Assembly (NCBI GenBank): GCA_937863205.1
Contig: CALMGA010000184.1
Coordinates: 1-19,289, forward strand
Direction of reading: 5' to 3'
Source of the DNA: an uncultured Beijerinckiaceae bacterium
Lineage (GTDB): Bacteria; Pseudomonadota; Alphaproteobacteria; Rhizobiales; Beijerinckiaceae
Length of the DNA: 19,289 nucleotides
A model generated the notes under the pieces. The model was not told the DNA's origin and made no database searches. It worked only from the letters and a program-made list of their open reading frames with translations. This document shows positions 1 through 6,691 of the stretch, piece by piece. Position numbers and translations under genes: made by a program. Position 1 is the stretch's first letter. Each line of letters starts with the position of its first letter.

Positions 1-50
1 GATCAGCAAACATCATCGAGAATGAGTCAGACCCAAAGTTGCACGCCGGA

Positions 51-870
51 TCACACGGCGACGTTGTCGAGGATGAGCAGCATCCGCAGAGTCGTGTCCC
101 GCAACGCCTCGTCGACCCGAGCGACCGCCTCGCTTTCCCGCGCCACCTCATCGACCCAGCCAAGGCGCAGGCCGAGCCGGACCATCCCAGACCTCATTCC
201 CGCGTCGCTGGCGGCATCGAACCACCAGATGACGTCGTAGTGGGCCCTCAGTCGCAGGGCGAGACTCGCCGCCAGCACGGTCTTGCCGACGCCGCGCAAC
301 CCGCGCATCGCCACGCGCTTGCGGGCGCGAAGTCGATCCTGCACCTTTTCGAGCTCGTCCTCGCGGCCGACGAAGACGCGCGGCACCGCCGTCGTCAGAT
401 TCGAGACGGCGGCCCTGGGAAAGGGACGGGTCCGCTTGCCAACCCTCCCGGAAACGGCACCGGGGCCGATAACATCCCATGAGGGCCGAGATAGCCCGCG
501 AGCCGCTGTCGCGCTTGGTCCTCGTCGAGCCCGTGCAGATCACAGCGTTTGACCGTCGCCAGAAGGTTCGGCAGCGCGCAGGGCTCGATCAGGATCGGAA
601 GTACGAAGTTGGGTCGCTTCGTCTGCCCCATCCACTGCGCCGCACGGCGCTCCCAGCTCGAGTACGGGGCCTTCAGGTAGGCCGCGGAGATGATGCAGAG
701 GATGAAGTCGGATGCATCGTGCGTGACCTCCATCCAGGCGGCAAGGTCTCCGCCTTCCCGAGCTCCCAGTCGTGCAGGTGCGGCGTGTGGCCGAGATCGA
801 CGAGGCGTTGTCCGATCCATTCCGCCCAAGGCTTGTCGCAGCCGGTGTAGCTAACGAAGATCTCCGCCAT
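51..870 (-). pseudogene. TIR domain / P-loop NTPase (STAND-like) protein, frameshifted and truncated
   Basis: The gene starts at ATG 870 after a purine-rich AAGGGAAG ribosome site. The first frame gives a TIR start (MAEIFVSYTGCDKPWAEWIG). Near position 750 the reading moves to a second frame, which continues the same domain (DLAAWMEVTHDASDFILC, then AYLKAPYSSWERRAAQW and LPILIEPC). Near 400-460 it moves to a third frame with VPRVFVGREDELEKVQ, a P-loop GLRGVGKTVLA and a Walker B-like RMLLILDN. A TGA at 51-53 ends this three residues after LLILDN, so the rest of the NTPase and any sensor repeats are missing. TIR-NTPase proteins of this build are known or suspected anti-phage or signalling proteins, in which TIR often degrades NAD. 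Here two indels and a premature stop make it a pseudogene. The family call is confident from the motifs; its original function is inference. Confidence 0.8.
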
Positions 871-1141
871 GCTCTTCCCTTGTCCCTTGGCCGTACGTCA
901 AACTTCATGCCCCACTGTTGATCGGTCTCGGAGTCCCATGCCGATCGACGCCGCAAACGCCTCGAGGGGTCCCGCGACGGCCACGCTGCGAAGTAACGTC
1001 GGTTATGGCCCGACCCGCCGAGAAGCGTTATTCAGTCGACCTATCGGTGCTCACACGTTACCCACGTAAGAAGCGCGTTCCGAGCGGCTCGTTCTACTCC
1101 ATCAACGTGCTGCAAGTCGCCAGCTCTAATGTCCGATGTTC
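871..1141. other. Intergenic stretch between the TIR pseudogene and the DUF2182 gene
   Basis: No convincing gene is visible on either strand. Composition is less GC-biased than in the flanking genes. The only notable item is at 1124-1147, where a sequence ending in TCCTATGA matches 15 of 24 positions of the dispersed repeat described at 6278, 13501 and 16418. It abuts the stop codon of the DUF2182 gene. Confidence 0.4.
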
Positions 1142-1891
1142 CTATGACGACTTCCTCGGCCCTGGGCCGGCCGCACCGCTGGATCTCCAACTCACGGACC
1201 TTTCGGACTGAAGCATGCCTCGGTCGACGGTCATCAAGACTGCCGAGATCGCCATCATCCCCATGTGCGCATGGTCCGCGACGAAGGGCGCCAGCATCAA
1301 GGGCCAGCACGCGAGAGCGCACCAGCCGCCGTGGCCTAGGCCGTAGCGAAGGCTGTCGAAGAACGCCGCGGCGCCGAACACCCGCAGTCGAGGCGCGCGA
1401 TGGCGACGGACGTCAGCCAAGCGCCGGGGCGGAGAGAGGCGCCAAGCCAACCAAGCCAGCCCAACCAGGACGAGACTGATGCTGGAGTGGTGCGTCGCGA
1501 GCGCGAAGGCGACGACTTGCAGCCCTGCCCCTGCCGTGGACCAAGCGGCGACGTAGCCGGTGAAGAACAAGGCAAGGGTCGTCGCGCGACGCCTGGCGAG
1601 GCTCCCACGCCAAAGCCGCGCGACGGAAGAGCCCAGCAGCGGTGGGGTCATGGCCATGAGCATCATCACCCACTTGGTCGCCCACGCGAGGGGCGACACG
1701 AGCGCCGCCGCGCTGCCAAGGTCGTCAACCGCCGAGGCGGCGACCCACCCGCTGCCGCACACGGGCGCCGCGGTCGTCCATCGTTCCAGCTGGGTCAGCA
1801 GAAGGATCCAGCCGCAGGCGCTGACCGCAAGGAGGGCCGGCATCGGGGGCTGGGTCGCGAGCACTCGGGCAGCGGTCAACCAACGACGCAC
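1142..1891 (-). CDS. DUF2182 membrane protein, probable metal (copper)-related accessory of the tyrosinase
   Basis: This 249-residue protein has several hydrophobic segments and the layout of DUF2182 (PF09948, predicted metal-binding integral membrane proteins). The WVMMLMAMTPPLL segment (residues 74-86) is followed by FFTGYVAAW (109-117), then SLRYGLGHGGWCALACWPLML (180-200). A His/Met-rich patch HAHMGMM (207-213) lies in the last membrane segment and could bind copper. The linker that carries cysteines in many homologues lacks them here (RLSPPRRLADVRRHRAP, 151-167). The start is GTG, nine bases downstream of the tyrosinase stop, so the two genes are almost certainly co-transcribed. Pairing with a copper oxidase suggests a copper-handling role; that is inference from context. 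The last 20 or so residues are low-complexity and may not be native sequence. Confidence 0.75.
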   Translation of the reverse strand: MRRWLTAARVLATQPPMPALLAVSACGWILLLTQLERWTTAAPVCGSGWVAASAVDDLGSAAALVSPLAWATKWVMMLMAMTPPLLGSSVARLWRGSLARRRATTLALFFTGYVAAWSTAGAGLQVVAFALATHHSSISLVLVGLAWLAWRLSPPRRLADVRRHRAPRLRVFGAAAFFDSLRYGLGHGGWCALACWPLMLAPFVADHAHMGMMAISAVLMTVDRGMLQSERSVSWRSSGAAGPGPRKSS

Positions 1892-1900
1892 CGGCGGAGC

Positions 1901-3463
1901 CTATTGCGGTTGCCGTAACAGCTTGACGGCTCCGACGGAGATCGCCCCATCGGGTTGCAGGGGGGTCACGGGAACGAACGTCACCTTGAGCTGCTCGAGG
2001 TCGGCGAGCGCCCCCTGGAGATGCAGGTCGTCAACGATCCCGCTGATGTCGAACACCTGCGTGATGCCGTTGCCCGCACCGGTCCTGGTGGCCCGCGAAA
2101 CGCCGAACCCGGAGATGGTCCCCGCGAGCTCGCCGGGCGGGTCGCCCGCGGCGCCCTGGATTCCCACGTAGACCTTCACAAGGGCAGCCTCCTGAAATCC
2201 TCGAATGTTGTCGAGGGAAAGGAAAACCCGGTCCGGTTCGGTCGGTTTGACCAGATTGGTGGTGCTCGACGATGCTGCCGTCAAGGACCGCGCCAACCGC
2301 GCCTTCGCGGGCCGGTCCAGGCGGACGTCGGTGCTGAGCTGCCCGGCTGCCAAGTTCACGCCGCGGTCGTTCGCGCCTATCACCTCGGCCGGCTTCTGCG
2401 AAGGCTGGCTCGCCACGGCTATCGCCGCCCTGGCCGGCAGCGCCCCCAGAGTCTGCAGCCGTGCCAGACGCCTAGGGGGTAGATGAGGGTCCGTCTCGTC
2501 CTCATAGAGGTAGTCCAGGTTCGGGGCCGCAGTGTTCCGCATGTCCGCGGGCTTGAAGTCCACCTTGTTCCCATGCGCGTCCGGGACCGCGAATGTGCGG
2601 TTCGCGGGGCCGTTCAGCCAAGCGGCATCGACCGGATCGGCGCGTCCCGTCCCGTTGTTATGCCAAACCTTCCAAAGTCGGTCGACGTTCGCGTGGTGCA
2701 ACCAGAAGATCGGGTCGAGCGCGGCTTGGTCGGGGACGGCCATCAGGCCGTAGCTCTTGGCGTCCTGCGGATCCGAATTCGGGAGCTGGCCGCCCACGAC
2801 GCCGTGGACGTTGTTGTGCGGCTCCGACTCCAAGCCGCCGTTCGGCGCGGTGTCCTCGCCGCCGTGATGGAATACCGTCTGCGGCCCGCCGAAGCCCGGG
2901 TGCGGGCCGCTTGCGCCGCCCGTGAAGCGGTCGTCGTTCTGGGCGACAGGGCGGATCAGATCCGGCGGCACGGCGATCGGTCGCCTGTTTAGGCCGTAGC
3001 GGAATTTTACGAACAGCGGATTGCCGCCTCGACCGTCCGGCCAATCCGCCGAAGCGAACGCTGGAGGCAGCTCGTTGCTGTTGGCGATCTGCCCGTTGTT
3101 GTAGTTCCAGTACGGCAGGACCCAATCTTCAGGCCCATTCAGCGATTTCACGGCCGCCCGCACGATGGTCTCGAACGACCAAAGATAACCACGGTGCCAT
3201 GGCAGGAAGTACCATGACTGGTGCTGGCATTGGTCCCAATACGTGTCCTGCAGCTGCTTGCTCGGAAGTGGCCCCGCTTGACCCACGTAACCAAAATGGG
3301 CCCAGGTAGGCTGGTCGAAGCCGTGCATCGCGGCCAAGAAGGTCCAGCTCGTAACGTCCGTGATGGGCCGCCCGCGCATCAGCTTCACGGCTCTGGCGTA
3401 CCAGAGCAGGGTGTCGCTCCACCCACCGCCCAATCTCCAGACGTCCCGACGCATCAAGGGCAT
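1901..3463 (-). CDS. Tyrosinase / polyphenol oxidase family type-3 copper protein with C-terminal shielding-like domain
   Basis: The enzyme is predicted to oxidise phenols or catechols to quinones with a binuclear copper centre. CuA ligands are H47 (AAMHGFD), H81 (CQHQSWYFLPWH) and H90. CuB lies in EPHNNVHGVVGG (H216, H220) and DPIFWLHHANVDRLW (H256 or H257). C79 sits two residues before H81, a CxH spacing like the Cys-His thioether of Neurospora tyrosinase. Residues about 395-520 form a separate beta-rich domain (VKVYVGIQG, then VTFVPV) resembling the KFDV-type C-terminal domain of plant polyphenol oxidases, which shields the active site in latent enzymes. No signal peptide or Tat motif is visible, so it is probably cytoplasmic or exported by a partner. 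The ATG at 3463 follows a GGGAGG site by about nine bases. The DUF2182 gene follows at once. Substrate is not determined by the sequence. Confidence 0.93.
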   Translation of the reverse strand: MPLMRRDVWRLGGGWSDTLLWYARAVKLMRGRPITDVTSWTFLAAMHGFDQPTWAHFGYVGQAGPLPSKQLQDTYWDQCQHQSWYFLPWHRGYLWSFETIVRAAVKSLNGPEDWVLPYWNYNNGQIANSNELPPAFASADWPDGRGGNPLFVKFRYGLNRRPIAVPPDLIRPVAQNDDRFTGGASGPHPGFGGPQTVFHHGGEDTAPNGGLESEPHNNVHGVVGGQLPNSDPQDAKSYGLMAVPDQAALDPIFWLHHANVDRLWKVWHNNGTGRADPVDAAWLNGPANRTFAVPDAHGNKVDFKPADMRNTAAPNLDYLYEDETDPHLPPRRLARLQTLGALPARAAIAVASQPSQKPAEVIGANDRGVNLAAGQLSTDVRLDRPAKARLARSLTAASSSTTNLVKPTEPDRVFLSLDNIRGFQEAALVKVYVGIQGAAGDPPGELAGTISGFGVSRATRTGAGNGITQVFDISGIVDDLHLQGALADLEQLKVTFVPVTPLQPDGAISVGAVKLLRQPQ

Positions 3464-3922
3464 CCGTTCGGCCTCCCTGATCCCACTCGAATGGCCTCTG
3501 GCGACCGTTGCGCGTCCTCGTCAGCGGCTCGCGCGTTCGCGCCCGTTGCGCTCCCGTCTCTCGTTTCCAGGCGACCTGTGCGGATGGAGCGCTTGCGATA
3601 CGTCGAAGTGACTACATCGGCCAGACTCCCAATGGAAAGGAAGCGCCGCGGCCTCCATCGAGCCATTCGACCAATCACGTGTCCTCCTGCGCTGTATGCG
3701 GCGCAGGGCGCACAAAAGAGGTGGCCGGTGACGGTCGGAACCGCCTTCGGCGACTGGCATCGAGCCTTGAGGCGAAATCGACTTCTCGATCTTGGCGGCA
3801 ACCCAAGGGGAGACCATGAACATGCTGGCAGACACCGCCGGGCAGCTTGCTTGAAGAGGTCGTCCCTCGGTGCGGAAACGTAGTCTGTCGCCCCAATCGC
3901 CGCCTCCGGCTTCTTCCACGAC
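3464..3922. other. Gap between the lipase and tyrosinase genes
   Basis: About 460 bases hold no ORF I believe in. They should carry the tyrosinase promoter, but I see no clear sigma-70-like pair. A 7-bp hairpin (CCTGCGC and GCGCAGG around an 8-nt loop) lies at 3686-3707. It has no T tract on either strand, so it is not a convincing intrinsic terminator for the lipase gene. Confidence 0.4.
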
Positions 3923-4906
3923 TCAGACCGTGAAGCGGACCATCATCTGGAGGAACTTGCCGAGGCCGTAGCCCTCGCCCTGCAGGGCGTCGGCAACCTT
4001 CTCGAGCATCTTCGCCTCTTGCGTGACGGTCGCCGCATCGCCGCGTACGCAGGCGTGCTCGCTGGCGTCGTAGCCGAGCAGAGCGGGCTCGTGGGCCCGG
4101 TAGACGGGGTAGGAGAGCATCGCAGCGTAGCACAGGACGTGGTGGTCGCAGAAGGGGTCGACGGCGATCCCGGCCTCGGCGTTGCTGGGGCGCAGCACGT
4201 GGACGTTCTGCACCGTGCAATAGTCGGGGCCGGACGGCAGGTGCGGAACGATGTCGAGGAGGTAGTTGACGACAAGGTAGCGATCCTGCAAGGCGGCCTG
4301 GACCGCGTCCGTCCACGCCTTGTTGCCTGTCCGCGGCGAGGCGAACAGGCAGGCGCTCAGCCGGTCGCCGAGGTGCCTGGCCAAATCAAAGGCGAGGTAG
4401 GTCGCCAGCGCACTGCCGAGGCTATGGCCGACGACGGTGACCTTGTCGCTCGCTCCCACGAGCTTGGCAATGCCGGCCGCCGCGTCCTTGCTGAGCAGGC
4501 TGCCATCGAGGTTGTTGAGCGTCATCGTCTCGTAGATGCTCCAGAAGCCGTGCTCGACCTTCATGCCCGGGCCGCGCGTGACGTCCTGCGGCAGGAACTG
4601 GCCGTCGATGATCCACTCGACCGTGCCGTCCGTGCCCCGGACGCCGGCGATCCACGAGGTCGGGTCGGCCTTCTTCCGCGCGACAAAGCCGTAGTAAAGC
4701 GGCTCGGCACCAACCTGGATGGCCGCGTTGACCGGAAGGATGGAGTCGTTCGCGACGAGGTAGGCCTGGACGTCGTAGTCGGCGGCCAAGCGGGGATCCG
4801 GATCGGGCGCCAGCAGCTTCGCGCCGGCATCCTTCGTATGGTGCATGTCCTCAGCGTACATGGCCAGGAAGGCCAGTTCCGCCGCTTGTGTAAGGCCGAT
4901 ACTCAT
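3923..4906 (-). CDS. Lipase family protein (class 3, alpha/beta hydrolase)
   Basis: This 327-residue protein has the class 3 (fungal type, PF01764) lipase pattern. The substrate-side segment WIAGVRGTDGTVEWIIDG (residues 85-102) precedes the nucleophile elbow VTVVGHSLGSALATYLA (S162 in GHSLG). The likely catalytic Asp is D218 (NYLLDIVPHLP) and the likely His is H255 or H256 (DHHVLCY). FASPRTGNKAW at 188-198 is the usual family motif after the nucleophile strand. The product should be an esterase or lipase acting on acylglycerols or similar esters. No signal peptide is seen at the N terminus (MSIGLTQAAELAFLAMYAED), so a cytoplasmic location or non-classical export is likely. The start ATG follows GAGGG by five bases. 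It stands alone, with gaps on both sides, and shares direction with the tyrosinase pair. Confidence 0.9.
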   Translation of the reverse strand: MSIGLTQAAELAFLAMYAEDMHHTKDAGAKLLAPDPDPRLAADYDVQAYLVANDSILPVNAAIQVGAEPLYYGFVARKKADPTSWIAGVRGTDGTVEWIIDGQFLPQDVTRGPGMKVEHGFWSIYETMTLNNLDGSLLSKDAAAGIAKLVGASDKVTVVGHSLGSALATYLAFDLARHLGDRLSACLFASPRTGNKAWTDAVQAALQDRYLVVNYLLDIVPHLPSGPDYCTVQNVHVLRPSNAEAGIAVDPFCDHHVLCYAAMLSYPVYRAHEPALLGYDASEHACVRGDAATVTQEAKMLEKVADALQGEGYGLGKFLQMMVRFTV

Positions 4907-5067
4907 TGTGGCCCTCGCACTGCCGCGCAGCAGAGTAAAGGTTGCACGTCACTCGCGCCTTTTCCAGCATCCGAAGGTCCAAGCAGTCGATGATGGGCCG
5001 GAGCGGTTTGCAACACATCGCGTAACACGCAGGCGTGGCGCCATGCGCTGCCCTGCCTGCGGCCGCC

Positions 5068-5441
5068 TCACACCAGCCCATCAAGAATTGTGAGGGTGTA
5101 GCTGTGCTCGATGTCGATGGAGAGCGGTCGCGCCGTCGCGTCGTGGAGGTCAACGACGTGGTACTGGACGTCGCCGGACGCCTTCGCGTCAATGCGTAGG
5201 CGACCCGGACGTCGTGCGCCCGCGCCATGGCGGCGAAGCGGGCGACCTCGATTGGCCGCGCGATGCCTACTACGACCCTGAAAGGGGGAGCCGCCAGCCG
5301 GCTCGATCGCGTACACCACGACGTGGTCGGCGCCGCGCGTCGAGCGACATGTCCAAGGGCGAGCTCTCCGTCAGGGCGCGAGGCCGGGGGTGGTCCGGCC
5401 CCGAATATGTCGCGGCGGCGCGTCACCTCTCCCGTCGTCAT
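5068..5441 (-). pseudogene. Unrecognised small gene broken by several frameshifts
   Basis: I do not recognise this gene. A believable start is ATG 5441 with a GGAAGG site seven bases upstream (MTTGEVTRRRDIFGAG). Protein-like sequence then hops between two frames: ADHVVVYAIEPAGGSPF in one, RVVVGIARPIEVARFAAMAR in the other, then back for ASGDVQYHVVDLHDATA and SIDIEHSYTLTILDGLV before TGA at 5068. One switch falls on a CCCCCTTT run near 5281, a typical place for a small indel. Stitched together these would give about 120 residues. The VYAIEPAGG followed by VVVGIA resembles the start of GIY-YIG/T5orf172-type domains, but only weakly. It lies between an IS630 fragment and the lipase gene, in a decayed segment. 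Confidence 0.45.
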
Positions 5442-5569
5442 GCCTCAACCTTCCACGAGCCGCCGAAAGGACGCTAACCGCCCCGTTTCGAAATGGTCCG
5501 ACCAACGCCCGAGACGGACTGTCCCGGATTTCGGCTCTCCCCGCGGCGAAGCGCGGCGCTCATCATCGA

Positions 5570-5995
5570 TTAGCCGAGGCGGCGCAACTCGCGTCCCACC
5601 GTGGTCTCGTCCAGGCTGATGCGGAACTCCTCAAAGATCCACCATGCCAAGTCGCGCAGGCGCCAGCGCACCACGCCGTGGATCGCAGGCATGGGGCCGC
5701 TCTCCACCATGGTGGCCAGGGCCTGCCGCTGCATCTCGTTCAGCTTGCGGGCGTTGCCGCGCGCCTTGCCGTCGACCAGCCCCGCAGGTCCGGCGGCGTT
5801 GAACGCCAGCACCCAATCGCGCACCGTTTGCAGCCCGACACCGCCAATCCGCGCCGCATCGCGGCGTGTGCCACCGTCGTGAATCTCCGCCAGCGCCATC
5901 AGGCGGCGGCCCTGGGCGGCATGCTTCGTCGCCTTGGCTGCCCGTCGCAGGGCCGCGGCCTCAAGATCAGCTCGCAACGGGATCGGCACGCACAT
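5570..5995 (-). pseudogene. IS630 family transposase, N-terminal fragment
   Basis: The 141 residues match the N-terminal DNA-binding half of IS630-type transposases. MCVPIPLRADLEAAALRR opens a helix-turn-helix region (RRLMALAEIHDGGTRRDAA, then GVGLQTVRDWVLAFNA) and a winged-helix-like segment (HGVVRWRLRDLAWWIFEEF, then ISLDETTVGRELRRLG). The DDE catalytic domain that should follow is absent: TAA comes directly after RELRRLG and the next bases do not resume the family sequence in any frame I checked. It therefore cannot transpose by itself. Some IS630 relatives split the transposase over two frames, but the second half is not present downstream. It marks an insertion followed by loss of one end. 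Confidence 0.85.
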
Positions 5996-6277
5996 GGCAG
6001 ATGCTCTTCATCCGCCACATGGAATCAGCTCGCAGCCGATCCGCCAAGCTCACAAGTCTCGCTCAGCGCAGGCTGGTATCAGTCTCTACTTCGACCAACC
6101 CCTTCAACTCGACTGCGCCGCCCCTGACGCGATCGATTGCCTCGACTCTGAAGCCGAGACCTGTCACCGCGCCGAAGGCCTCTGGTCGCGGTCACTCGAC
6201 GGCGATCGCGACGTCAGCCTCGCGGCACGCGCTTTCGCGTCGGGCGAGTCGTCGACCGATCGCCCACGATGGTCCGC

Positions 6278-6317
6278 AACCTGTGACCCCCGGTCATAGG
6301 ATGACAAGACGCCTGCC
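6278..6317 (-). repeat. Dispersed repeat, copy B (minus orientation)
   Basis: On the minus strand this reads GGCAGGCGTCTT, four bases, TCCTATGA, seven bases, TCACAGGTT. It matches the copy at 16418-16457 at 19 of the first 24 positions and 8 of the last 9, with identical spacing. The CCTATGA and TCACAGG arms form an imperfect stem (one mismatch). It points towards the IS630 transposase start, 283 bases away. Confidence 0.55.
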
Positions 6318-6597
6318 GCGCCCACGTCCATGTCGTAAGGTGGCGCACGACCGCCAACCGACACAGGCGAGCGCATCGACGCGGCCCGGGCTTCTCGTCA
6401 GTCTCGGCGGCAGCGTCTCCTTGAAACGAGGACCGTCTTCGCACGCTGGTCCGCCGGATCGACGTTCAGCGGCACACGGAGGGACGGTTGCGACCTTGGA
6501 GTGCCGACCGCATGGAAAGCAGCGACGACGGTCGATCGGGGCGGCCGCATCAACATCGCGCCGCACCAGCCCGCGATGGAAAAGGTCTGGCCCGCCC

Positions 6598-6623
6598 GAT
6601 CCCGAACGGCCGCGTTCGGGATC
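6598..6623. promoter_or_regulatory. Perfect 11-bp inverted repeat upstream of cydA
   Basis: GATCCCGAACG and CGTTCGGGATC flank a 4-base centre (GCCG). The symmetry is complete and ends 68 bases before the cydA start, a suitable place for an operator or a 5' leader hairpin. It has no T tract, so it is not a standard terminator. The binding protein is unknown. Confidence 0.4.
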
Positions 6624-6691
6624 AAGATCAGAGCCGGGCGCCTGAACATACTGGATCAACGGCCGGTTCGGTCAGCACTGGACGCTAGCAC

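Larger units (their letters stand above)
5996..6691. other. Gene-poor segment upstream of the cyd operon
   Basis: About 700 bases show only short overlapping ORFs in all frames, none with a recognisable product. A minus-strand frame at 6398-6649 (MFRRPALILIPNAAVRDRAG) reads most like protein but I cannot place it. Two structural items occur: a dispersed-repeat copy at 6278-6317 and a perfect inverted repeat at 6598-6623. I looked for an FNR/FixK box (TTGAT-N4-ATCAA), expected for a low-oxygen oxidase, and found only isolated ATCAA half sites, for example near 6655. Confidence 0.4.

Noticed and set aside
3686..3707. Hairpin between the lipase and tyrosinase genes considered as a terminator
   Set aside because: No T tract follows on either strand and the stem is only 7 bp, common in GC-rich DNA.
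4019..4993. 324-codon plus frame opposite the lipase
   Set aside because: Antisense of a lipase with an intact catalytic triad; no motif in the shadow frame.
6640..6691. FNR/FixK box for cydA
   Set aside because: Only single ATCAA half sites occur; no TTGAT arm lies at the required spacing.
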